A DNA stretch of 13,992 nt from an uncultured Collinsella sp. (GTDB lineage Bacteria; Actinomycetota; Coriobacteriia; Coriobacteriales; Coriobacteriaceae): positions 1 through 13,992 of the forward strand of contig CAKUGH010000042.1 of assembly GCA_934654605.1 (NCBI GenBank), given 5' to 3'. Below the pieces are notes generated by a model. That model ran no database searches. It saw only the letters and a list, made by a program, of their open reading frames with translations, and had not been told where the DNA came from. The position numbers were made by a program, and so were the translations under genes. The first letter of the stretch is position 1. The number at the start of each line of letters is the position of its first letter. This document shows, one piece after another, positions 6,560 through 13,742 of the stretch.

Positions 6560-9323
6560 ACTCGGCGCTCTTGAGGGCGCCGACCATGTCGATCTTGTTG
6601 AGCGTTCGGTTGGTGGCGAGGTTGACGATAATCGTGAACCCAAAGGCCAGCACCACAGACAGCACGTAGCTCAACGGTTCGACCTCAACGTCAAAGTACA
6701 GCGACGGCATCTGCAGGATGTACGTAAAGCTCTCGGCCAGCGCGCCGCCCAACGGCACGCCCAGCGCGGCACCGATTGCTGTGAGAATCAGCGTCTCCTT
6801 GTTGACGTAGTGGTGTACCTCACCGCGGCGGAAGCCCAGCACCTTGATGGTCGCTAGCTCGCGCTCGCGCTCCGAGATATTCGTATTGGACAGCGTAAAC
6901 ACCACCACAAACGACAGACACGCCGCCATAAAGGTCACGAGCACCACGACCGAGTTGATGATGGTGAAGTTGGCCTCATAGTTCTCCCAATGCTCGGCAG
7001 TACTCGAAATCGTGAGCCAGCCGTCGTTTTTAAGTTGCTTGCTAAACGCAATTTGATCGGCTGACGACCCCTTGAGCAGCGCAAAGATGCCATTAAGACG
7101 GACGCTTCGGCCAAACGCACGCTCGTAGGTGCTCTGCGTCATATAGAGCGTGTTGCCCAGGTAGTTGAGCGAAATATCACTCACCTCAACATCGGCGACA
7201 TTGAGCGATGAATCCTGAACCTGCGCCGTGTCACCCGGCTTGATCCCCAGCACCAGCTGAGAGCTCTTGCTCAAATACACATCCCCGTCACGCAGGGCGA
7301 GCGGTTCTTTGGACTCATCCTCCAGGCGCACGTAATCGCCCAAGTCACCCGTGCGGTCGTCGGGAATCACGATGAGCTGCACGGTCTCGCTCTTGCCGCC
7401 AAATGTAAAGGTGACGTTGTCGGTCATGATCGGCAGCGTCGAAGTCACGGTCACATTGGAATCTTTGACTGCACTGCGTTCATCCAGTGCTGCGCACGTC
7501 TGCGAAAAATCGTCAGAATTGGCGACCGCAAGCAAGTCGTAGCGCGTGATGTGCCCGTACTGTTTGGGCGAAAGCGCCACCGACGTATCGCGGATACCCA
7601 TACCGCAGATCACGAGCGCCGTGCATCCCGCAATGCCAAAGATGGTCATAAAGGCACGCTTTTTGTAGCGGAACAGGTTACGCGCGGCAACCTTGTTCAA
7701 AAAGCCCATGCGGTGCCAGATAAAGCCGATTCGCTCAAGCAAGATGCGCGAGCCGGCGCGCGGGGCCTTGGGACGCATGAGCGAGGCAGGAGTCTCGGCC
7801 ATCTCGTGGCGGCAGGCGATAATCGTGGCGCCCACCACGCCCACGGTAAACAACGCCACCGATACGAGCGATGACACAATGTCGTACGAAAGCAGCATCT
7901 GGGGCAGTGAGTACATGTCGTCGAACACCGTAAACAGGAACAGCGGCAGGCCCACGAATCCGATGACGTTGCCGAGCACGCCGCCAATCAGGCACGCCCA
8001 CAGTGCATAGTCCACGTATTTGGACAGGATGCGTCCGCGCGAATAGCCGAGTGCTTTGTACAGGCCAATAAGCGTGCGCTCCTCCTCGACCATGCGTGTG
8101 GCGGTAGTGAGACTGATGAGCACGGCGACGATAAAGAAGATGAACGGGAATACGGTGGCAATGGCCTCGATCGAAGAACTATCGCTCTCGACGCTCGAGT
8201 AGCTTGCGATATTGCCGCGGTCCTGGATGTACCAGGTGCATTCGCCCAGGTCAGAAAGCTCGGCGCGGGCATCGGCAAACTGCTGGTCGGCGGCGGCACG
8301 GCGCTGGTCCAGGTCGGCTTGAGCCTGCGCACGCTCGTCGCTGCCCTCGGCCATGCGATTGATGTTGTCCTGCTCGATCCCAAAGACCATATTCGCCTGA
8401 CGCTCAGCCGCGTCCAAGCTTGCCGGTGTGTCGACCGTCAGCTCCTGAGCGCGCGCCTTCTCGCGCTCGTCGCGAATCTTCTCGATATTGCCTTTGACCT
8501 CGTCAATCTTTGCCGTATAGGCATCGGAATAGGAGTTGAGGTCCTTGGCTCCCTCGACGACCACATGGATTGCGGAATAGGACGACGACGTCGCGGCATC
8601 CTCGCTTACGTAGAACTTGTAGTCCGCTGCCGAGGCGGCGCGGAAAGCGTTAACCGTCGAGTCGGAGCTCACGTCGGTGGGATCGAGGACCTCAGCCGTG
8701 ATGGTGTAATCGCCCGCGGCAAACTGATCCTTGGCGCTCTGATTCGACGAGTTCGCATCGTTGGCGGCAAAACTCACCGTATCGCCGAGCTTTTTGCCCG
8801 ACGCCTTCAAAAAGCGCGAGGTCACTGCCACTTCGCCCGAAGTCTCGGGCAAATCGCCGCGCACCAGCACCGGTTGGTCGATATTCTCCTTGGAGAGGCT
8901 CTGCACGACCACGCGCTCGCGCGCCGTGCCCACGGCGGTGTAGGCGGTCTCGGTATAGATGCCCTCGGCCGTCTCGACGCCATCGACCTCTTGGATCGCA
9001 GCAAGGTCATCATCGGTCAGGCCGTAGGTCGACTGCACGTTGATGTCATAGACATTTTGCTGGTCAAAGTAAGCGTCAACCGAATCGCACAGGTCCTCGC
9101 AACCCGCCTTGAGGCCGCACATCACACTCACGCCGAGCGCCGTGATGACCACGATGGACAAGAAGCGTTTAAGGCTGCCGCGAATCGTACGGTAGATGCC
9201 ACGGCGAAACACCGTCGGCACCATGTCGTTTGAGCTTTGGGCAGTGCGGTAGGTCGTAAAATCCTGCTCGCGCTCCGTGTTCTGCGCGTCGCGGCGTTGG
9301 CTGTTTTGGCGATCCTGATCCAT
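6558..9323 (-). CDS. ABC transporter permease, double FtsX/MacB-type
   Basis: The protein has 921 residues. A charged N-terminus of about 50 residues precedes TM1 (about 54-71, SIVVITALGVSVMCGL). A large extracytoplasmic domain (about 75-380) follows, with a charged helical, probably coiled-coil, stretch (about 270-355). Then come a first FtsX block of three TM segments (about 390-412, 440-468, 485-505; EEERTLIGLYKALGYSRGRI), TM5 (about 556-576), a second external domain (about 590-785) and a final FtsX block of three TM segments (about 788-812, 845-866, 885-904; ERERELATIKVLGFRRGEV). These TYPE VII-like permeases drive mechanical work or export of lipids, peptides or antibiotics across the envelope rather than classical uptake. 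I prefer the ATG at 9323, 5 bases after the ATPase stop; a GTG at 9335 would overlap it. It forms a two-gene operon with the ATPase. The substrate is unknown. Confidence 0.9.
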   Translation of the reverse strand: MDQDRQNSQRRDAQNTEREQDFTTYRTAQSSNDMVPTVFRRGIYRTIRGSLKRFLSIVVITALGVSVMCGLKAGCEDLCDSVDAYFDQQNVYDINVQSTYGLTDDDLAAIQEVDGVETAEGIYTETAYTAVGTARERVVVQSLSKENIDQPVLVRGDLPETSGEVAVTSRFLKASGKKLGDTVSFAANDANSSNQSAKDQFAAGDYTITAEVLDPTDVSSDSTVNAFRAASAADYKFYVSEDAATSSSYSAIHVVVEGAKDLNSYSDAYTAKIDEVKGNIEKIRDEREKARAQELTVDTPASLDAAERQANMVFGIEQDNINRMAEGSDERAQAQADLDQRRAAADQQFADARAELSDLGECTWYIQDRGNIASYSSVESDSSSIEAIATVFPFIFFIVAVLISLTTATRMVEEERTLIGLYKALGYSRGRILSKYVDYALWACLIGGVLGNVIGFVGLPLFLFTVFDDMYSLPQMLLSYDIVSSLVSVALFTVGVVGATIIACRHEMAETPASLMRPKAPRAGSRILLERIGFIWHRMGFLNKVAARNLFRYKKRAFMTIFGIAGCTALVICGMGIRDTSVALSPKQYGHITRYDLLAVANSDDFSQTCAALDERSAVKDSNVTVTSTLPIMTDNVTFTFGGKSETVQLIVIPDDRTGDLGDYVRLEDESKEPLALRDGDVYLSKSSQLVLGIKPGDTAQVQDSSLNVADVEVSDISLNYLGNTLYMTQSTYERAFGRSVRLNGIFALLKGSSADQIAFSKQLKNDGWLTISSTAEHWENYEANFTIINSVVVLVTFMAACLSFVVVFTLSNTNISERERELATIKVLGFRRGEVHHYVNKETLILTAIGAALGVPLGGALAESFTYILQMPSLYFDVEVEPLSYVLSVVLAFGFTIIVNLATNRTLNKIDMVGALKSAE

Positions 9324-9328
9324 GGGCG

Positions 9329-10030
9329 CTACCACTCGATCGTCTCGATCGGCACGGGATTTTGCTGGACCGTCTCGCTTTCCACGCGACCGCTCTTAAA
9401 GCGGATCAGGCGATCGGCCATAGGTGCGAGCGCGGAGTTATGCGTGATGATAATGACTGTAATGCCCTGCTTGCGGCAGGTATCCTGCAGCAGCTGCAGG
9501 ATCTGCTTGCCGGTTTTGTAGTCGAGTGCGCCGGTGGGCTCATCGCACAGGAGCAGCTTGGGGTTCTTGGCCAGCGCGCGGGCAATGGACACGCGCTGCT
9601 GCTCGCCGCCCGAAAGCTGTGCCGGAAAGTTGCCCAGGCGCTCGCCCAGGCCAACCTGGCGAAGCGTTTGTTCGGCATCGAGCGAATCGGGGCAGATCTG
9701 AGCTGCGAGCTCCACGTTTTCGAGAGCCGTCAGGTTGGGAACCAGATTGTAGAACTGAAAGACAAAGCCCACGTCGGCGCGACGGTACTCAACAAGCCGC
9801 GCCTCGTTGGCGGCGCTCACGTCGCGCCCGTCCACCGTCACGGTACCAGAGGTCGCCGTGTCCATGCCGCCCAGAATGTTGAGCGCCGTGGTCTTGCCGG
9901 CGCCCGAAGCGCCCAGGATAATGGCAAGCTCGCCACGCTCAACGGTAAAGCTCGCGCCGTCGAGCGCGTGAATGCGGGCATCGCCCTCGCCGTATGCTTT
10001 GATGACGTCTTTGAATTCGATATAGGCCAT
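9329..10030 (-). CDS. ABC transporter ATP-binding protein (MacB/LolD type)
   Basis: This 233-residue nucleotide-binding subunit powers the FtsX-type permease encoded directly downstream. The motifs are complete: Walker [10 protein letters not shown] (40-48), Q-loop FQFYNLVP (Gln92), signature LSGGEQQRV (139-147), Walker [10 protein letters not shown] with catalytic Glu164, D-loop ALD and switch His197 (IITHN). The DEPTGALD form and the length are typical of the MacB/LolD/FtsE subfamily. The ATG at 10030 is chosen over an upstream in-frame start at 10087 because MAYIEFKDV is the usual family N-terminus and GGGAAA lies upstream. The upstream candidate would also extend into the interspersed repeat region. 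On the minus strand TAATAC (10063-10068) could be a weak -10. Confidence 0.94.
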   Translation of the reverse strand: MAYIEFKDVIKAYGEGDARIHALDGASFTVERGELAIILGASGAGKTTALNILGGMDTATSGTVTVDGRDVSAANEARLVEYRRADVGFVFQFYNLVPNLTALENVELAAQICPDSLDAEQTLRQVGLGERLGNFPAQLSGGEQQRVSIARALAKNPKLLLCDEPTGALDYKTGKQILQLLQDTCRKQGITVIIITHNSALAPMADRLIRFKSGRVESETVQQNPVPIETIEW

Positions 10031-10077
10031 CGATCGTTTCCCATCTGGTCGGATAATCCTTAGTATTACCCAATTCC

Positions 10078-10129
10078 CACCTACCAAAAAGGGACAGGTT
10101 TATTTTGGCAGGTTTTATATGGGGAAATG
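10078..10129 (+). repeat. Interspersed hairpin repeat, copy 3 (between divergent genes)
   Basis: This has the same core as copies 1 and 2 but the opposite orientation, with a loop two bases longer (GGGACAGGTTTA in place of GGGATGTTAA). Arms ACCTACCAAAA (10079-10089) and TTTTGGCAGGT (10103-10113) pair with one A/C mismatch. Unlike the other copies it is not at a stop codon but upstream of the ABC ATPase gene, where it would sit near that gene's -35 region. Confidence 0.72.
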
Positions 10130-10229
10130 GCGGGTGTTGGTAGAGCGACGAGGCGACAGAGGGGCCACCCACGGAGTCAAGCCACCCGTCAAATGCAGAG
10201 GATTTATCTCGACCGTCAGCCATATTAGT

Positions 10230-10243
10230 CGAACTGGTGTTCG
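10230..10243. promoter_or_regulatory. LexA (SOS) box upstream of the GyrI-like gene
   Basis: CGAACTGGTGTTCG is a perfect palindrome of the form CGAAC-N4-GTTCG. It matches the LexA/DinR box of Gram-positive bacteria and, with the preceding T, 11 of the 12 fixed bases of the mycobacterial form TCGAAC-N4-GTTCGA. It covers the -35 position of the promoter at 10250-10258, where bound repressor would block RNA polymerase. Confidence 0.68.
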
Positions 10244-10249
10244 TTTCTA

Positions 10250-10258
10250 TGATATGAT
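10250..10258 (+). promoter_or_regulatory. Extended -10 promoter of the GyrI-like gene
   Basis: TG-A-TATGAT is an extended -10 element 41 bases before the start codon. With 17-base spacing the -35 would be CGAACT, a poor match that falls inside the LexA box. An extended -10 promoter overlapped by a repressor site fits damage-inducible control. The expected transcript start is about 10265. Confidence 0.55.
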
Positions 10259-10299
10259 GCTGACAGTTATACGGGTCCCTACGCAGAAAGGCGGCCGCC

Positions 10300-10941
10300 A
10301 TGGCGTTCGACTTTAAAAAGGAATGCAAGGAGTTCTACAAGCCTGCCAGCAAACCGAACATCGTAACCGTCCCGCCCATGAGCTATGTCGCTGTGCGCGG
10401 AAAGGGCGACCCAAACACCGCAGACGGCGAGTATCAAAGCGCCCTTCCGCTGCTTTACGGCATCGCTTACACCATCAAGATGTCGAAAAAGGGGTCGAGG
10501 AGCATCGAAGGCTATTTCGACTTTGTGGTGCCGCCGCTCGAGGGCTTCTGGTGGCAAGACTCCCCCAGCAGCGACATCGACTATGTGCGCAAGGACGACT
10601 TCAACTTCATCTCGTGCATCCGCTTGCCCGATTTCGTCACCCAGGCAGACTTTGACTGGGCCGTCGCGGAAGCTACTGCCAAAAAGAAGCTGGACTTTTC
10701 CGCAGTCGAGCTGCTTAAGGTTGACGAGGGCCTGTGCGTGCAGTGCATGCATACCGGACCTTACGACAGCGAGCCGGCAACCGTAGACACCATGCATGAA
10801 TTTGCGACAGAGCAGGGCTATGCCCTCGACTTTTCCAATGCCCGTCTGCATCACGAGATTTACCTCTCCGACCCACGCAAATGCGCGCCGGAAAAGCTCA
10901 AGACCGTGGTTCGTCATCCCGTCAAGCTAATAGTAAGTTGA
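10300..10941 (+). CDS. GyrI-like small-molecule-binding protein
   Basis: This 213-residue cytoplasmic protein belongs to the stand-alone GyrI-like group. It opens with AFDFKKECKEFYKPASKPNI and continues with MSYVAVRGKGDPN (27-39), GYFDFVVPPLEGFWWQ (71-86), DFVTQADFDWA (111-121) and HHEIYLSDPRK (184-194). The family is named after SbmC/GyrI of E. coli, which protects DNA gyrase from toxins and is SOS-induced. Some stand-alone members hydrolyse cyclopropane-bearing DNA alkylators (yatakemycin/CC-1065 class) using conserved Trp and Glu; here Trp84/Trp85 and Glu186 are plausible counterparts (inference). AGAAAGG lies 8 bases before the ATG. A LexA box and extended -10 promoter precede it, supporting a role in genotoxin defence. 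No second domain is present, so it is not an AraC-type regulator. Confidence 0.88.
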   Translation: MAFDFKKECKEFYKPASKPNIVTVPPMSYVAVRGKGDPNTADGEYQSALPLLYGIAYTIKMSKKGSRSIEGYFDFVVPPLEGFWWQDSPSSDIDYVRKDDFNFISCIRLPDFVTQADFDWAVAEATAKKKLDFSAVELLKVDEGLCVQCMHTGPYDSEPATVDTMHEFATEQGYALDFSNARLHHEIYLSDPRKCAPEKLKTVVRHPVKLIVS

Positions 10942-11002
10942 AAATCGCTGTAAAGATGCCTCACATTCAACACACCCGATCGATCGACTCTCCGCGGGCA
11001 AG

Positions 11003-11031
11003 TTGACCCAGACTGCCACCGCCGCTATGAT
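11003..11031 (+). promoter_or_regulatory. Promoter of the fluoride-switch transcript
   Basis: TTGACC (11003-11008), a 17-base spacer and TATGAT (11026-11031) form the best sigma-70-type promoter in the window. The predicted start, near G11038, falls on the first stem of the aptamer, so the transcript would begin with the riboswitch. Confidence 0.75.
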
Positions 11032-11035
11032 GCCG

Positions 11036-11116
11036 CTGCGGAATGAATGTCTCCGTTGGGTTCGTCAACCAAGTTGCCGCGACCCAAAACCGCCTTGTTG
11101 CTGATGACTTCTGCTG
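11036..11116 (+). ncRNA. Fluoride riboswitch (crcB motif) aptamer
   Basis: The landmarks of the fluoride aptamer are in order. Stem P1 is CGGA/TCCG (11039-11042 with 11052-11055) with a 9-base loop beginning ATG. A variable hairpin follows (TGGGT with ACCCA, about 11057-11086), then the AAAACCGC block (11086-11093) and the conserved GCTGATGACTTCTG tail (11100-11113). The tail can form the pseudoknot with the P1 loop (TTC with GAA, then AC with GT across one bulged base). This pairing is slightly irregular, the weakest point of the call. The gene downstream is a fluoride-type CLC, the expected target, and a terminator overlaps the tail. Confidence 0.8.
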
Positions 11117-11162
11117 TTTCGTGGTGCCCTTTGGGCATCATGCCACGGCAGGAGTCTTTTTT
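11106..11162 (+). terminator. Riboswitch-controlled intrinsic terminator
   Basis: A 24-base arm (11106-11129) pairs with 11133-11156 across a TTT loop. There are 18 Watson-Crick pairs plus wobbles, and TTTTTTG follows. The first bases of the 5' arm (GACTTCTG) are also the pseudoknot tail of the aptamer, so the two folds exclude each other. Ligand-bound aptamer should prevent the terminator and let transcription reach the CLC gene. Confidence 0.85.
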
Positions 11163-11176
11163 GTTTTGGAGGAAAA

Positions 11177-12412
11177 GTGTCGGAAAATGCTGCGTCAAGC
11201 AGAGTCAAGCGCCTGTTCAATACCTATAGCGGCCTTGTGCTTATGGGTGCCGTCGGAATCCCCGTCGGCATCATCGTTGGCACCATCTGCGCGCTCTTTG
11301 GCCGCGTGCTCCTAGCGATCGGCGCCTTTCGCGACGAGCATGTTGCGCTGCTCCTTCCCTTCCTCGCCCTGATGGGCCTAGCCATCGTATTTGCCTACCG
11401 CACCTGGGGCAAAGGCACCGACCGCGGCATGAGCCTGGTGTTCGAAGTAGGCCACGGGCGCGAGGACGCCATCTCCCCGCGCTTGGTACCGCTCATCATG
11501 CTGAGCACGTGGGGGACACACCTCTTTGGCGGCAGCGCGGGACGCGAGGGCGTGGCAGTGCAAATCGGCGCGACCGTCTCGCATTGGATCGGCCGCCGCT
11601 TGCCCTTCCGCGATCCTGGCAACACGTTTTTGCTCATTGGCATGGCCGCCGGCTTTGCCGGGCTCTTTCGAACGCCGCTCGCTGCCACGGTCTTTGCTAT
11701 CGAGGCACTGGTCGCCGGACGTATGGAGTACCGCGCACTGTTTCCCGCGTTTACCGCCTCGCTCGCCGCAAGTATGACCTCCGGCGCCCTGGGACTCGAG
11801 AAGTTCGAGGTCGCCATTGCTGCCCCATACATGCTTGACCTTCCCGGTCTTGGACGGCTTGCGGCACTGGGCGTCGCGTTTGGCATGGCGGGTGGTGCTT
11901 TTGCCTGGTGCCTTGCCCATGCCAAGACCCTTGCAGCGCGGTTGTTCCCCAACCCTTATACGCGCATCGCGGTTATGGGCCTCATGCTGTCGGCGATCCT
12001 GTTTGCGCTATGGCAGGGGCGATACTGCGGACTTGGCACCAACTTGATATCGGCAGCGTTGAATGGCGACGGCAAGGCCGCCATCATGCCTTGGGACTGG
12101 GCGCTCAAATTCGCACTCACCATTGCCACGCTTGCCGCAGGATATCAGGGTGGCGAGGTGACGCCGCTGTTCTCCATCGGAGCCAGCCTGGGCGTCGTAC
12201 TCGCCAGTGTTCTCGGCATGCCCGCCGAGCTCTGCGCCGCGCTGGGATACGCCGCTGTCTTCGGCAGTGCCACCAACACGCTGCTTGCGCCGATCCTTAT
12301 TGGCTGCGAGGTCTTCGGCTTCGGCAACCTGCCGGCGTTCTTTGTCGTCTGCGTCGTGGCTTATCTGTTCAACATGGACAAATCGATCTATGCCCTGCAG
12401 GAGCGGGCGTAG
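11177..12412 (+). CDS. Fluoride-type CLC anion transporter (CLC-F)
   Basis: This 411-residue polytopic membrane protein of the CLC family probably exports fluoride in exchange for protons. Visible motifs are GGSAGREGVAVQIGA (118-132, gating Glu124), GLGTNLISAALNG (285-297) and GYQGGEVTPLFSIGASLG (322-339), followed by ATNTLLAPILIGCEVFG (365-381). GREG followed by V/T in place of P, and GGEVTP-F/L, are the forms I associate with the fluoride clade. Met85 in RGMSL may be its signature Met replacing the Ser of chloride CLCs (inference). There is no C-terminal CBS domain, usual for bacterial members. The start is GTG at 11177, 4 bases after GGAGG (11168-11172), right behind the riboswitch terminator. 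The switch upstream independently supports fluoride as substrate. Confidence 0.9.
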   Translation: MSENAASSRVKRLFNTYSGLVLMGAVGIPVGIIVGTICALFGRVLLAIGAFRDEHVALLLPFLALMGLAIVFAYRTWGKGTDRGMSLVFEVGHGREDAISPRLVPLIMLSTWGTHLFGGSAGREGVAVQIGATVSHWIGRRLPFRDPGNTFLLIGMAAGFAGLFRTPLAATVFAIEALVAGRMEYRALFPAFTASLAASMTSGALGLEKFEVAIAAPYMLDLPGLGRLAALGVAFGMAGGAFAWCLAHAKTLAARLFPNPYTRIAVMGLMLSAILFALWQGRYCGLGTNLISAALNGDGKAAIMPWDWALKFALTIATLAAGYQGGEVTPLFSIGASLGVVLASVLGMPAELCAALGYAAVFGSATNTLLAPILIGCEVFGFGNLPAFFVVCVVAYLFNMDKSIYALQERA

Positions 12413-12440
12413 AAAGATGTCCAGGCAGGCGGTCTCAACC

Positions 12441-12591
12441 GGAAACGGCGTCCCACTCTGAGGCTATATTCCGGGACACGGTTTCCGCTTGGGACGCCAT
12501 TCGGAAAGCGCATCCCGCTTTAAAACGGAATTCCGGGACGTGGTTTCCGCCCGAGCCTCCATTCGGAAAGCGCGTCCCATTCTTTCATGGC
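12441..12591. repeat. 62-bp tandem repeat built from alternating inverted 14-mers
   Basis: Units 12468-12529 and 12530-12591 are 62-bp direct repeats (shared: ATTCCGGGAC, GGTTTCCGC, CATTCGGAAAGCGC, TCCC). Inside each unit GGGACRYGGTTTCC (12473, 12535) is followed by its near-complement GGAAAGCGCRTCCC (12503, 12565). A fifth copy in the second orientation lies at 12441-12454. Every neighbouring pair can form a hairpin. It fills the gap between the convergent CLC and alkyltransferase genes and may terminate both or be a REP-like mobile array. Confidence 0.78.
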
Positions 12592-12618
12592 GCCTTGGCT
12601 ATGCAAAGTGCCTTGGCG

Positions 12619-13197
12619 TTACTCCTCGTACGCGCCCTCAAGCCGAAGCAGCCACTCCTTGCGGTCGAGGCCACCGGCATATCCGTTGAGCGACCCGTCA
12701 GCGGCAACCACGCGATGGCACGGCACGATAATCGAAATGGGATTACGCGCAACCGCAGCCCCCACGGCACGCGGGGACACAACGGGAGCCTCATTTCCCG
12801 GCACACGATGTCGAGCCGCAACACGCTGGGCGATCTCACCATACGTAGCGACCTCGCCACGCGGAATTGAAAGCAACTCAAACCAAACTTCACGCTGAAA
12901 CGCCGTGCCAATCATATGTAACGGCGGCGTAAACCGAGGTTCCTGCCCCGCAAAATAAGCATTCAGCCAAGCCCAAGAACGCTCAAGTACCGAAGAAGCC
13001 GCGCCATTTGCCGGGTTCGCCGACGACATGCCACCGGTACCGGAAACCGCATCGGCACCCTCGACATGCTCTGCATTCTCTTTGAGCAGCGTAGAGCCAA
13101 AGTGCTCCTGCCCCTCAAACCAAAGCCCCGTCAAGCCGCGGCCATCAGCGGCAAGCAGGATTTCGCCCAAAGGCGAAGCAAACGTCGTCGTGACCAC
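12619..13197 (-). CDS. ogt: Methylated-DNA-[protein]-cysteine S-methyltransferase
   Basis: This 192-residue DNA repair protein moves an alkyl group from O6-alkylguanine (and O4-alkylthymine) to its own cysteine and is used once. The active site PCHRVV (159-164, Cys160) is intact. It is preceded by GTAFQREVWFELLSIPRGEVATYG (97-120, read as the helix-turn-helix entry) and AVGAAVARNP (144-153, with the Arg that flips the base), and followed by NGYAGGLDRKEWLL. A Gly/Ser/Ala-rich stretch (about 45-68) between the N-terminal and catalytic domains looks like a species-specific linker. The GTG start at 13197 is supported by AAAGGAG at the right spacing. TATCAT (minus strand, 13225-13230) may be the -10, without a clear -35. 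It has no adaptive-response (Ada) N-terminal domain. Confidence 0.94.
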   Translation of the reverse strand: MVTTTFASPLGEILLAADGRGLTGLWFEGQEHFGSTLLKENAEHVEGADAVSGTGGMSSANPANGAASSVLERSWAWLNAYFAGQEPRFTPPLHMIGTAFQREVWFELLSIPRGEVATYGEIAQRVAARHRVPGNEAPVVSPRAVGAAVARNPISIIVPCHRVVAADGSLNGYAGGLDRKEWLLRLEGAYEE

Positions 13198-13355
13198 CAG
13201 CGGCTCCTTTCAAAACTCCGTAACATGATACCGCGAATTGTGCAGACAACCCCCGCGGATACGTCCGAGCGTTGCTCAAGCGATGCCACTTTCCCCAACC
13301 AAGCGAAGAAGGCGCAGGGTTTCGACGCCAGAGCGGTACCCCTACCAGTTGATCT

Positions 13356-13527
13356 CTAATACTTTTCCTGAGAAGTGAACGAGCGAAATCGAAGCCCCGG
13401 AGCATCCACACCTTTAGACCGCAAAATCGCAGGATTCATGCGATAAAACCGCAGGAAATAACGGTCAAAATATGCCAATGCTTCGAGGGTTCAAATAAGG
13501 TCGTTCACTTCTCGTGAAAAGTATTAG
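13356..13527. mobile_element. 172-bp element with 27-bp terminal inverted repeats (MITE-like)
   Basis: Bases 13356-13382 and 13501-13527 are inverted copies matching at 25 of 27 positions (ends CTAATACTTTTC, inner part AGAAGTGAACGA). The 118-base interior is less GC-rich than its surroundings and contains AAAATCGCAGGA and AAAACCGCAGGA as imperfect direct repeats, but no gene. Size and ends fit a miniature inverted-repeat element. No target-site duplication is visible at the junctions, so a structured RNA is an alternative. Confidence 0.5.
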
Positions 13528-13545
13528 ACCTCACTTCGCCCCAAG

Positions 13546-13633
13546 CCCAAAGTCCCCGCAGGCAGCAGGCGCGAAGCGCCGCAGCTGCCGGCCGCGCCCC
13601 ACAGTCCCCCAAGGCGGCAGGCGCGAAGCGCCG
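13546..13633. repeat. GC-rich direct repeat with internal hairpins
   Basis: Two copies of a roughly 36-base unit (13546-13581 and 13597-13633) share CAGTCCCC/AAGTCCCC and the identical 17-mer GCAGGCGCGAAGCGCCG (13565-13581, 13617-13633). Each 17-mer holds the hairpin GGCGC-gaa-GCGCC, extended by flanking complementary bases (GCAGC/GCTGC, GGCGGC/GCCGCC). The rest of the gene-free stretch 13528-13742 is very GC-rich and shows no convincing gene. Confidence 0.6.
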
Positions 13634-13742
13634 AGGCCGCCGCCGGGACCAGGGCCCGCAACGGCCACGTGCCCCCACATCAGCCCAGCGGCCCCAACCA
13701 ACAACGGCCCCATCGCAGGCCGCTCGCAGCAGCGTCACCGCA

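Noticed and set aside
8319..9233. 304-codon plus-strand frame opposite the ABC permease
   Set aside because: It is antisense to a protein with clear FtsX blocks, with no motif or ribosome binding site.
12441..12591. Repeat array considered as a CRISPR
   Set aside because: Repeats alternate in orientation, the spacing is also repeated, and no cas gene is present.
11908..12870. 320-codon plus-strand frame spanning the end of the CLC gene, the repeat array and the alkyltransferase gene
   Set aside because: It overlaps two well-supported genes and the tandem repeat, and reads as Arg/His/Cys-rich noise.
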